From: Rhodospirillaceae bacterium Spongia-Bin9
GTDB taxonomy: Bacteria > Pseudomonadota > Alphaproteobacteria > Bin65
Direction of reading: 5' to 3'
NCBI GenBank assembly: GCA_900197615.1
Contig: FZLR01000002.1
Coordinates: forward strand, 1 to 64,000
DNA: 64,000 nucleotides
The notes under the pieces were generated by a model, which was given only the letters and a program-made list of their open reading frames with translations, was not told the origin of the DNA and did no database searches. This document shows, piece by piece, positions 1 through 7,923 of this stretch (positions are counted from its first letter, which is position 1; the number at the start of each line of letters is the position of its first letter). The position numbers were made by a program, and so were the translations under genes.

Positions 1-2
1 TC

Positions 3-614
3 GACATGCGCAGCGGGGCGCCGGCCTTCGGCACGCCCGAATATATGAAGGCCACGCTGGTCGGCGGCCAGTTCGCCCGGCGCTACCGCGTGCCCTACCG
101 CTCGTCCAACGTCAACGCCGCCAACGCCGTCGATGCCCAGGCCGCCTACGAGAGCGTTTTTTCGCTCTGGGCTGCCGTGATGGGAGGCGTCAATCTGGTG
201 AAGCACGCCGCCGGATGGATGGAAGGCGGCCTCCAGGCTTCGTTCGAGAAGATGGTGCTGGATGCCGACCTGCTGGACATGATTGCCGCTTTTCTAGAAC
301 CGTTCCGGGTCGATGAGGCCGAAATGGCGCTGGACGCGATGCGCGAGGTCGGACCCGGCGGCCACTATTTCGGCGCCGAACATACTCAGTCGCGCTACAA
401 GACGGCCTTTTTCGCGCCGATGGTGTCCGACTGGCGCAACTATGAAGCCTGGACTGCGGCCGGTTCGCCGACCGCGGCGGACCATCTGCACCGGCTCTAC
501 AAGGAAAAGCTGGCGCAATACGAAGCGCCGCCGATGGACCCGGCGGTGCGCGAGGAACTCGACGCCTTCGTCGCCCGGCGCAAGGAAGAAGGCGGCGTAC
601 CGACCGATTTTTAG
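3..614 (+). CDS. MttB-family (trimethylamine methyltransferase-like) protein, C-terminal fragment
   Basis: The reading frame is open from the first bases of the window, so only the last ~203 residues are present and the true start lies upstream. The sequence has the glycine-rich TIM-barrel tail typical of COG5598/MttB proteins, including a GGVNLVKHAAGWMEGG stretch near residue 60 and a DAMREVGPGGHYFG segment near residue 115. The family transfers methyl groups from trimethylamine or quaternary amines such as glycine betaine to a corrinoid protein. No in-frame TAG occurs before the terminal TAG, so nothing visible supports pyrrolysine use, but the diagnostic site may lie outside the fragment. 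The next gene, 51 bases on, is a dimethylglycine/sarcosine dehydrogenase, which supports a methylamine or betaine role; the exact substrate is not shown. Confidence 0.85.
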   Translation, partial: DMRSGAPAFGTPEYMKATLVGGQFARRYRVPYRSSNVNAANAVDAQAAYESVFSLWAAVMGGVNLVKHAAGWMEGGLQASFEKMVLDADLLDMIAAFLEPFRVDEAEMALDAMREVGPGGHYFGAEHTQSRYKTAFFAPMVSDWRNYEAWTAAGSPTAADHLHRLYKEKLAQYEAPPMDPAVREELDAFVARRKEEGGVPTDF

Positions 615-665
615 ACTTGGACCGCCGCCGATCGAGACCGGCACGCGGCACACCGGAGCTAGCCC

Positions 666-3095
666 ATGAAATCTCACCTGCAGGCAGCGGTTATCGGCGG
701 CGGCGTTGTCGGCGCCAGTGTGCTCTACCACCTGACGAAGGCCGGCTGGAAAGACGTCGCCCTGTTCGAGCGTTCGGAACTGACCAGCGGCTCGACCTGG
801 CACGCCGCCGGCGGCATGCACACGCTGAACGGCGATCCGGATGTTTCGGCGCTCCAGCGCTACACGATCGAGCTGTACAAGGAGATCGAGGAAATCTCCG
901 GCCAGTCCTGCGGCGTCCACCTGACCGGCGGTGTCATACTGGCCGACACGCCCGATCGCATGGACTGGTTGAAAACCGCCCATGCGATAGGTCGCTACCT
1001 GGACCTCGACACCGAACTGGTAACGCCGCAGGAAGCCTACGAACTGTTTCCGCTGCTCGATCCGGCCCACTTCGTCGGCGGCATGTACGACCCCGTGGAA
1101 GGTCACGTCGATCCGTCCGGCGTGACCCAGGCCTATGCGAAGTCGGCACGGATCGGCGGTGCGGAGATTTTTCTTCATACAAAAGTCGAGGAATTGCAGC
1201 CACGGCCGGACGGCAGCTGGGATGTCGTCACCGAAAAAGGGACGGTCCATGCCGAGCATGTCGTCAACGCAGGCGGCCTGTGGGCGCGTGAGGTCGGCCG
1301 CATGGTGGGCGTGGAATTGCCGGTGCTCGCCATGGAGCACATGTACCTGCTGACCGACGAAATTCCGGAAGTCACCGAATTCAACGAGTCGACGGGGCGG
1401 CAGATGATGCACGCCCTCGATTTCGGCGGCGAGATCTACACCCGCCAGGAAGGGCGGGGCATGCTGATCGGCACCTACGAGCGCGCCGGCAAACCCTGGT
1501 CGCCGAAGACGACACCCTGGGACTTCGGTCACGAACTGCTGCCGCCCGATCTGGACAGAATTACGCCGTCGCTGGAAATCGGCTTCAAACATTTTCCACC
1601 CTACGGACGGGCCGGCATCAGGCAGATCGTCAACGGCCCGTTCACCTTCGCTCCGGACGGCAACCCGCTGGTCGGACCGGTCCGGGGCCTGAAGAATTAC
1701 TGGTGCGCCTGCGCCGTGATGGCCGGCTTCAGCCAGGGCGGCGGAGTCGGGGTGACGCTCGCCAACTGGATGACGGAGGGCGACCCCGGGTTCGACGTGT
1801 TCGGCATGGATGTCGCCCGCTTCGGCGACTGGGCAACGCTGGCCTATACCAACGCCAAGGTTCGGGAGAATTACAGCCGCCGGTTCAACGTCCCGTTCCC
1901 GAACGAAGAACTGCCGGCCGGCCGGCCCCTGCGCACCACGCCGCTCTACGACCGCTTCAAGGCGCGGGGCGCCGTGTTCGGCGCGGCCTACGGCCTGGAA
2001 TACCCGCTCTGGTTCGCGGACGAAGGCGAAGTGGCGGAAGACATCGTCAGCTTCCGGCGTTCCAACGACTTCGCCAATGTCGGGCGCGAGGCCATGGCAG
2101 TGCGCAACGGCGTCGGCCTCTACGAGACCTCCGGTTTCGCGAAATATTCGGTGACCGGCCCGGGCGCGGAAATCTGGCTGTCCCGAATTCTGGCCAACCG
2201 GACGCCGCGGGAAGGGCGGCTGATTCTGAGCCCGATGCTGAACCCGAATGGCAAGCTGATCGGGGACTTCACCCTGGCTAAGACGGGCAATGAGAATTTC
2301 TACATGGTCGGCTCCGGCCCGGCGGAGAAATACCATATGCGCTGGTTCGAAGAGCATCTGCCGAAGGACGGTTCGGTCGCGGTGCGCGCGCTCGGCCTCG
2401 ATCGTGTCGGCCTGATGATCGCCGGTCCGGCATCGCGCGAGTTGCTGCAGGCCGTGACGGATGCCGACGTTTCTGCCGAATCTTTCCGCTTCCTCGATTT
2501 TCGCGCTATGGAGATCGGTCCGGCGCCCGCACTGGTTGGCCGGATTTCGTATACTGGCGACCTGGGGTATGAAATCTGGATGGCGCCGGAATACCAGATC
2601 GCGGTGTACGACCTGCTGACGGAAGCGGGCGCGCCGCTCGGCCTTGAACCCTTCGGTCTCCGGGCGCTGGACAGCCTGAGGCTGGAAAAGAGTTTCGGCG
2701 CCTGGGCGTTCGAATACCGGCCGATCTATGGCCCCTACGAAGCCGGCCTCGGTCGCTTCGTCGATCTCGCGAAGAACGATTTCATCGGCCGCGATGCGGC
2801 GCTCAGGGAAAAGGACGAGGGCGGCGAACGACAGCTCGTCGCCATGGCGATCGACGTATCCGACGCCGATCCGTTCCGCGACGAACCGATCTGGCACGAC
2901 GGCGCCGTTGTCGGCCGGGTAACGTCCGGCGGCTATGCCCATGTGGCGCAGCAATCGGTGGCGCTCGGCTATCTGCCGCGGGGTGTGGTGGAGGCTCCCG
3001 GACGACTGGAAGTCGAATTACTCGGCGAGCGTTGTGCCGCGCGGATACTGGACGAACCTCTGTTCGATCCGGCAGGCGCGCGCATGCGCGGGTAG
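666..3095 (+). CDS. Dimethylglycine/sarcosine dehydrogenase-like FAD protein with GcvT domain
   Basis: This 809-residue protein has the DMGDH/SarDH layout: an N-terminal FAD-binding DAO domain with IGGGVVGAS at residues 10-18, then a folate-binding GcvT-type aminomethyltransferase domain from about residue 420 to the end. His46 in the STWHAAGG motif matches the histidine that binds FAD covalently in characterised dimethylglycine and sarcosine dehydrogenases. The expected reaction is oxidative N-demethylation, with the one-carbon unit passed to tetrahydrofolate. It follows an MttB-family gene by 51 bases and probably shares its transcript, which fits stepwise demethylation of betaine-like compounds. 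Dimethylglycine and sarcosine specificity cannot be told apart by reading. Confidence 0.88.
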   Translation: MKSHLQAAVIGGGVVGASVLYHLTKAGWKDVALFERSELTSGSTWHAAGGMHTLNGDPDVSALQRYTIELYKEIEEISGQSCGVHLTGGVILADTPDRMDWLKTAHAIGRYLDLDTELVTPQEAYELFPLLDPAHFVGGMYDPVEGHVDPSGVTQAYAKSARIGGAEIFLHTKVEELQPRPDGSWDVVTEKGTVHAEHVVNAGGLWAREVGRMVGVELPVLAMEHMYLLTDEIPEVTEFNESTGRQMMHALDFGGEIYTRQEGRGMLIGTYERAGKPWSPKTTPWDFGHELLPPDLDRITPSLEIGFKHFPPYGRAGIRQIVNGPFTFAPDGNPLVGPVRGLKNYWCACAVMAGFSQGGGVGVTLANWMTEGDPGFDVFGMDVARFGDWATLAYTNAKVRENYSRRFNVPFPNEELPAGRPLRTTPLYDRFKARGAVFGAAYGLEYPLWFADEGEVAEDIVSFRRSNDFANVGREAMAVRNGVGLYETSGFAKYSVTGPGAEIWLSRILANRTPREGRLILSPMLNPNGKLIGDFTLAKTGNENFYMVGSGPAEKYHMRWFEEHLPKDGSVAVRALGLDRVGLMIAGPASRELLQAVTDADVSAESFRFLDFRAMEIGPAPALVGRISYTGDLGYEIWMAPEYQIAVYDLLTEAGAPLGLEPFGLRALDSLRLEKSFGAWAFEYRPIYGPYEAGLGRFVDLAKNDFIGRDAALREKDEGGERQLVAMAIDVSDADPFRDEPIWHDGAVVGRVTSGGYAHVAQQSVALGYLPRGVVEAPGRLEVELLGERCAARILDEPLFDPAGARMRG

Positions 3096-3230
3096 GGCGG
3101 GCGTTTTGCCGCCGCGCATTATGCGATGATTGGCCCGCTGGCGCGCAGCGGCGCGGCTGCTATCTCCGTTGCACGGTGAAAGCGGTGCGTTACCGCCGCT
3201 CCGCTGGAGATGATTGCCGGAGTTATCGGA

Positions 3231-3446
3231 GTGGACAGTGTCGCCGAGTTCTTCGCGATGGGCGGGTATGCAGTCTATGTCTGGCCGGCGCTCGGCCTGA
3301 CCGCGGTCGCGATGACCGGGCTGGCCTGGCAGTCGTGGCGCCGGCTGCGCCGCGAGGAAGCGGCAACGGCCGAACTCGAACGGGCCCTGAAAACAGGTCG
3401 CGCGTCAGCGGAGCAGCCGGAAGGGAAGGCCGAAATTGCGGCCTAA
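3231..3446 (+). CDS. ccmD: Heme exporter protein CcmD
   Basis: A 71-residue protein with the family opening (SVAEFFAMGGYAVYVWPA), one membrane helix (roughly residues 14-33) and a basic-to-acidic cytoplasmic tail. CcmD helps release haem-loaded CcmE from the CcmABC complex. I chose the GTG at 3231 because the GGAG at 3219-3222 is well spaced from it; an ATG at 3210 in the same frame would sit directly on its own GGAG. It overlaps ccmE by 11 bases and opens the ccmDEFGHI run. The usual upstream partners ccmA, ccmB and ccmC are not here. Confidence 0.82.
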   Translation: MDSVAEFFAMGGYAVYVWPALGLTAVAMTGLAWQSWRRLRREEAATAELERALKTGRASAEQPEGKAEIAA

Positions 3447-3906
3447 GCGGCGGCGCATGACCTTTCTGGCTGTCGGCCTGTGTCTGCTCGGCATGGCGGT
3501 CGCGCTGGTTCTGGCGGCGCTCGACGATGGTGTCACCTTCTTCTACACGCCGTCCAAAGTCGCGACCGAAGCTGTCCCGGCAGGGCAGCCGTTCCGCCTT
3601 GGCGGGCTGGTCGAGACGGGCAGCCGCAAGACGCTCGACGACGGCGTGAGCGTGGCTTTCCGGGTGACCGACTGTATCCGGAGTCTTTCCGTCGTCTATA
3701 AGGGTGTGCTGCCGGACCTGTTCCGGGAGGGCCAGGGCGTCGTGGCGATCGGCCGGCTGGAAGAGTCCGGCACTTTCCGCGCCGATACGATCCTCGCCAA
3801 GCATGACGAGAATTACATGCCGAAGGATCTGGCGGACCAGTTGAAAGAGCAGGGGCAATGGCACAGGGACGGCGGCGGCGAACCCTGCCCCGAGGCAAAG
3901 TCCTGA
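3436..3906 (+). CDS. ccmE: Cytochrome c maturation haem chaperone CcmE
   Basis: A 156-residue periplasmic haem chaperone anchored by one N-terminal helix (about residues 8-29). It carries the HxxxY haem-attachment motif in LAKHDENYMP: His123 should form the covalent bond to haem and Tyr127 the axial ligand. CcmE takes haem from CcmCD and hands it to CcmF/H for attachment to apocytochrome c. The start is TTG at 3436, overlapping ccmD; no better in-frame start gives the anchor plus the OB-fold. Length is normal for the family. Confidence 0.93.
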   Translation: MRPKRRRMTFLAVGLCLLGMAVALVLAALDDGVTFFYTPSKVATEAVPAGQPFRLGGLVETGSRKTLDDGVSVAFRVTDCIRSLSVVYKGVLPDLFREGQGVVAIGRLEESGTFRADTILAKHDENYMPKDLADQLKEQGQWHRDGGGEPCPEAKS

Positions 3907-3922
3907 CCCGGAGGCCGATGGC

Positions 3923-5908
3923 GTGAGCGCGGAAATCGGTCATTTCGCCCTGATCGTCGCGGCGATTCTGGCGCTCGGCCAGAGTGTTTTCCCGATGGCC
4001 GGGGCAGCGCGGCGCCACGGTGCGCTGATGTCCCTCGGCAACACGCTGGCGACCGGCCAGTTCGTGTTCGTCCTGATCGCGTTCGGCGCGCTCACCTGGG
4101 CGTTCGTGACCTCGGACTTCTCAGTCGCCAACGTCGTCCAGAATTCGCACAGCGGCAAGCCGCTGCTCTACAAGATCACCGGAGTCTGGGGCAACCACGA
4201 AGGCTCGATGGTCCTGTGGTGCCTGATCCTCAGCCTGTTCGGCGCCTGCGTCGCCTGGTTCGGCGGCAATGTCGCGCCCGGCCTGCGCGCCCGCGTCATC
4301 GCGGTGCAGGGCCTGATCGGCCTCGCCTTCCTCGCATTCATCCTCCTGACGTCGAATCCGTTCGACCGGGTAAACCCCATGCCGCCGGACGGACGGGGCC
4401 TCAATCCGATCCTGCAAGATCCCGGCCTCGCCTTCCATCCGCCGCTGCTCTATCTCGGCTATGTCGGCTTCTCCGTTACATTCTCCTTTGCCATCGCCGC
4501 CTTGCTGGAAGGCAGGGTGGACGCCGCCTGGGGCCGCTGGGTGCGGCCTTGGGCGCTCGCCGCCTGGAGCTTTCTCACCCTCGGCATCGGGCTCGGCAGT
4601 TGGTGGGCCTATTACGAACTTGGCTGGGGCGGATTCTGGTTCTGGGATCCGGTCGAGAACGCCTCCTTCATGCCGTGGCTGGTCGGGACCGCACTGCTGC
4701 ATAGCGCCATCGTTGCGGAAAAGCGGGATGCGTTAAAAAGCTGGTCTATCCTGCTGGCGATCCTAACCTTTTCTCTCAGCCTTCTGGGCACCTTCCTGGT
4801 TCGTTCCGGTGTGCTCACGTCGGTCCACACGTTTGCCACCGATCCCGAACGCGGCCTGTTCATCCTCGCTATTCTGGCCGTTACGGTCGGCGGTGCACTG
4901 CTCCTTTACGCCTGGCGCGCACCAACGCTTAAGGGCGGCGGCCTTTTCAGGCCGATCTCGCGAGAAGGCGCGCTGATCCTCAATAATCTGTTGATGACGG
5001 TGGCGGCCCTGACCGTGCTGTTCGGCACCCTCTATCCACTGGTTGTCGATACGTTCGGTCTCGGCAAGATCAGCGTCGGGCCGCCCTATTTCAACGCCAC
5101 TTTCCTGCCGCTGATGGCGCCGATGATCCTGGCCATGGGCATTGCGCCCTTCCTGCCATGGAAGCGGGCCGACCTGATCGGCGTGCTCGACCGGCTGAAG
5201 CTGATCGCCGGCGTCGCGATCGCTCTGGCGGCAGCGGTTGTCTTCATCGAGGACAGGCACAGTTTCGCCGCGGCCCTCGGCCTCGGCCTGGCTGCCTGGC
5301 TGATCGGTGCGGCAGGGTGGGAAACCGCGGGGCGGATCAGGCTGTTCCACGCCCCGCCGGGCGAATCGCTGCGCCGGGCCTCTGCAATGCCGCGCAGCGC
5401 CTGGGGCATGACGATTGCCCATGCCGCCGCCGGCGTGGTCGTCGCCGGGATCACGGTGTCCGGCGTGTGGCAGACCGAGGTCATTCGCACCATGAAGCCG
5501 GGCGACCGCGCCGACCTCGCCGGCTACACAATCGGCTTCGCCGGTGTGCGCGAAGTGACTGTGGGCAACTATCGTGCCCGCAGGGGCCATTTCATCGTGT
5601 CCGAAGGCGGTGTCGCCGTCGACGCACTGTGGCCGGAAAAGCGGCTCTACCTGCCGCAGCGTGTGCCGACGACCGAAGCGGCGATCCGGACCACGCTTTT
5701 TTCAGATCTCTATGTCGTGCTGGGCGATCCGGACGGGAAGGGCGGCCATGCCGTACGGCTCTATCACAATCCGCTGGTGCCGTGGATCTGGATCGGGGCC
5801 GTATTAATGTTTCTCGGCGGAATGATTTCGCTGACCGACCGCCGGCACCGGGTCGGCGCGCCGCGTCGTTCGGCCCGGCCCGCATCGCCCCGGCCATCGG
5901 AAGCCTGA
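3923..5908 (+). CDS. ccmF: Cytochrome c haem lyase subunit CcmF
   Basis: A 661-residue polytopic membrane protein. It has WGNHEGS (residues 89-95), a conserved His in FHPPLLYLGY (His172), and the haem-handling tryptophan-rich WWD segment GWGGFWFWDPVEN at 234-246, all hallmarks of CcmF. It reduces and attaches haem to apocytochrome c in the periplasm together with CcmH and CcmI. Translation starts at GTG 3923, 16 bases after ccmE, with a GGAGG-like site at 3909-3914. The Arg/Pro-rich C-terminal tail is probably cytoplasmic. Confidence 0.95.
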   Translation: MSAEIGHFALIVAAILALGQSVFPMAGAARRHGALMSLGNTLATGQFVFVLIAFGALTWAFVTSDFSVANVVQNSHSGKPLLYKITGVWGNHEGSMVLWCLILSLFGACVAWFGGNVAPGLRARVIAVQGLIGLAFLAFILLTSNPFDRVNPMPPDGRGLNPILQDPGLAFHPPLLYLGYVGFSVTFSFAIAALLEGRVDAAWGRWVRPWALAAWSFLTLGIGLGSWWAYYELGWGGFWFWDPVENASFMPWLVGTALLHSAIVAEKRDALKSWSILLAILTFSLSLLGTFLVRSGVLTSVHTFATDPERGLFILAILAVTVGGALLLYAWRAPTLKGGGLFRPISREGALILNNLLMTVAALTVLFGTLYPLVVDTFGLGKISVGPPYFNATFLPLMAPMILAMGIAPFLPWKRADLIGVLDRLKLIAGVAIALAAAVVFIEDRHSFAAALGLGLAAWLIGAAGWETAGRIRLFHAPPGESLRRASAMPRSAWGMTIAHAAAGVVVAGITVSGVWQTEVIRTMKPGDRADLAGYTIGFAGVREVTVGNYRARRGHFIVSEGGVAVDALWPEKRLYLPQRVPTTEAAIRTTLFSDLYVVLGDPDGKGGHAVRLYHNPLVPWIWIGAVLMFLGGMISLTDRRHRVGAPRRSARPASPRPSEA

Positions 5909-5914
5909 CCCGCG

Positions 5915-6469
5915 ATGGGCTCGCCCCGACTGCTGTACCTAGCGCCGCTCGCTGTCTTTGCCATCGTCGCGGCGGCGGCCGCCTACTATCTCTCGAGCGG
6001 GCGCGATCCGCGCCTGTTGCCCTCGGCGCTGATCGACAAACCGGCGCCGGAATTCACCGCGCAGGGCCTTTCTGTCGCCGGGAAGCCTCTGGCTCGCGGA
6101 TTTTCAAGTGCGTTCTTCGAGAATCGCATTACCGTTCTGAACTTCTTCGCAAGCTGGTGTGCGCCCTGCCTGGTCGAGCACCCGCAGATTACGGCTCTGT
6201 CCAAGGTGCGCGGCGTGACGCTGGTCGGCATCAACTACAAGAACAAGCCGGATGAGGCCGCGGCTTGGCTGGCCCGGCACGGCAATCCCTATGCCCGGAT
6301 CGGTGTCGATCCGACCGGCGATCTGGCGCCCGAGTTCGGCCTGTACGGTGTGCCCGAGACTTTCCTGATCGGGCCACGGGGCCGGATTCGCCTGAAGCAT
6401 GTCGGCCCGATTACCGTTCCGGTTCTGAAAGACAAATTCCTGCCGGCAATACAGGCGCTGAAGCAATGA
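5915..6469 (+). CDS. ccmG: Thiol:disulfide interchange protein CcmG/DsbE
   Basis: A 184-residue membrane-anchored periplasmic thioredoxin. A signal anchor covers about residues 6-26, followed by a TlpA-like fold with the WCAPC active site (Cys82 and Cys85) and the conserved YGVPETFLI cis-proline loop near the C-terminus. It keeps the CXXCH cysteines of apocytochrome c reduced, working with CcmH. It begins 6 bases after ccmF and overlaps ccmH by 4 bases (ATGA), so the genes are translationally coupled. Confidence 0.94.
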   Translation: MGSPRLLYLAPLAVFAIVAAAAAYYLSSGRDPRLLPSALIDKPAPEFTAQGLSVAGKPLARGFSSAFFENRITVLNFFASWCAPCLVEHPQITALSKVRGVTLVGINYKNKPDEAAAWLARHGNPYARIGVDPTGDLAPEFGLYGVPETFLIGPRGRIRLKHVGPITVPVLKDKFLPAIQALKQ

Positions 6470-6957
6470 GGAGGCGAGCCGTCCTGCCCATACTGCTTCT
6501 CGCGCTGATCTTTTCCTCAGGTTCTCCGCCCTTTCGCGCGCAGGCTATCGAGCCGGGCGAAGCCCTGAAAGATGCCGGACTGGAGGAACGCGCGCGCGAC
6601 ATCGGCCGCCAATTGCGCTGCCTGGTGTGCCAGAACCAGTCGATCGACGATTCCGATGCACCGCTCGCGCGCGACCTGCGCCGGCTTGTGCGCAAGCGGC
6701 TGGTCGCCGGCGATACCGACCGCGAGGCCATCGCCTATATCCATACACGCTACGGCGATTTCGTCCTGCTGCGACCGCCGGTCGATGAGCGGACCTGGCT
6801 GCTCTGGTTCGGGCCGGCAGCGGCGCTGTTCGTGGCGCTGTTGTTCCTGCTCTGGCGGCTTCGCCGGTCGCGTGCCGCGCCGCCGGTCGAGGCCTTGTCG
6901 GCGGAAAGCGCCGCGCGTGCCGACGCTCTGCTCCGGGAAGGCGGGGACGAGCGGTGA
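6466..6957 (+). CDS. ccmH: Cytochrome c maturation protein CcmH
   Basis: A 163-residue periplasmic thiol-reductase subunit. It has a cleavable signal sequence (about residues 1-27), the family motif LRCLVCQNQS with Cys52 and Cys55, and a C-terminal membrane helix at about 111-130 followed by a basic cytoplasmic tail. CcmH resolves the apocytochrome disulfide for haem attachment. The start ATG overlaps the ccmG stop; the frame stays open further upstream, but that part is only ccmG read out of frame. The stop overlaps ccmI by 4 bases. Confidence 0.93.
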   Translation: MRRRAVLPILLLALIFSSGSPPFRAQAIEPGEALKDAGLEERARDIGRQLRCLVCQNQSIDDSDAPLARDLRRLVRKRLVAGDTDREAIAYIHTRYGDFVLLRPPVDERTWLLWFGPAAALFVALLFLLWRLRRSRAAPPVEALSAESAARADALLREGGDER

Positions 6958-7838
6958 TCTGGCTGGTCGCTGCGGTCCTGAGTTTCGGAGCCGGCGCCGC
7001 AATCTTATGGCGCCTGTATCCGCGCGGCGTGGCCGATTCGGCGCCGGTCCCGGAACCGGCGGCGTTCGACCTCGAAGTTTATCGCGACCAGTTGCGCGAA
7101 CTCGACCGCGATCTTGCACGCGGCACGATCGAGGCGGCGGAGGCCGACGCGGCACGCGACGAAATCCGCCGCCGGGCGCTCGCCGCCGAAAGCCGGCAGG
7201 CGGCTGGGTCGGCCGGTGCGGCGCAATCCCTTTCGCGCTCTACGGTACTGCTGCTGGCGGCAGCTGTGCCGGTGTTGAGCCTGACGCTCTATGCCGTGCT
7301 CGGCCGTCCCGAACTCGCCGACCGCAACCGGCTGACCGTGCAGGAGCAGCCCCGCGGGCCAACCCAGGAGGATATGCGGGCCGCCGAGCAGATGACGCCG
7401 GAGGAGCGCCAGGAGATGATCCGGGGCATGGTCGACCGCCTGGCGGCACGGCTGGAGGAGAATCCGGGCGATCTTGCCGGCTGGCTGCGTTTGGGCCGGG
7501 CCCAGGAGGTGTTAGGCGAATTGGACAAGTCTGCCGACGCCTATGGTCGGGCTGTCGCGCTTGCGCCGGACAATGTCCGTGTCCTGACCCTCTACACGAT
7601 GTCCGTTTTGCGCCTGCACGATGCCGACAATCCACTCGATCCGCAACTGCTCGATCTCTTCAAACGTCTTCACGCCCTGGAGCCGCGCCATCCGATTTCC
7701 CTCTACTACCTGGGCCGCTACGCCTTCGAGCGGGGGCGCGAGGCCGAGGGCAAGGCGTATTGGCGCAAGCTGCTGCCGCTCGTCGCCGACCGGCCGGATC
7801 TCGCTGCGCGCATCCGAGAGCGGCTGGAGGGGGAATAG
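6954..7838 (+). CDS. ccmI: Cytochrome c maturation protein CcmI/CycH
   Basis: A 294-residue protein with two N-terminal helices (about residues 1-20 and 93-113) separated by a leucine-zipper-like cytoplasmic loop, then a periplasmic TPR region from about residue 150 (LARLEENPGDLAGWLRLGRA and related repeats). CcmI binds the C-terminus of apocytochrome c and delivers it to the CcmFH ligase. It is a separate gene here, as in many alphaproteobacteria, rather than fused to CcmH. It starts at GTG 6954, overlapping the ccmH stop. Confidence 0.92.
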   Translation: MIWLVAAVLSFGAGAAILWRLYPRGVADSAPVPEPAAFDLEVYRDQLRELDRDLARGTIEAAEADAARDEIRRRALAAESRQAAGSAGAAQSLSRSTVLLLAAAVPVLSLTLYAVLGRPELADRNRLTVQEQPRGPTQEDMRAAEQMTPEERQEMIRGMVDRLAARLEENPGDLAGWLRLGRAQEVLGELDKSADAYGRAVALAPDNVRVLTLYTMSVLRLHDADNPLDPQLLDLFKRLHALEPRHPISLYYLGRYAFERGREAEGKAYWRKLLPLVADRPDLAARIRERLEGE

Positions 7839-7846
7839 GAGTAGGG

Positions 7847-7868
7847 GCGGGCGATTTGCCCGCTTGAG
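7847..7868 (+). terminator. Possible terminator after ccmI
   Basis: A perfect 6-bp stem, GCGGGC (7847-7852) and GCCCGC (7858-7863), encloses GATTT nine bases after the ccmI stop and is followed by a short TTGAG. The weak T-tract makes intrinsic termination uncertain. Confidence 0.4.
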
Positions 7869-7923
7869 TATGCTGCCGGACAACGGCTGAACTGCCGCCG
7901 GGCCAAGCCGTTTCCGGGTGACC

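Noticed and set aside
3-611. Pyrrolysine (in-frame TAG) in the MttB-family fragment
   Set aside because: No internal TAG occurs in the visible frame. The upstream part is missing, so the whole protein cannot be judged.
294-2954. A long minus-strand open frame antisense to the dimethylglycine dehydrogenase gene
   Set aside because: The translation is His/Arg/Gly-rich shadow sequence without family features; the plus-strand gene is complete.
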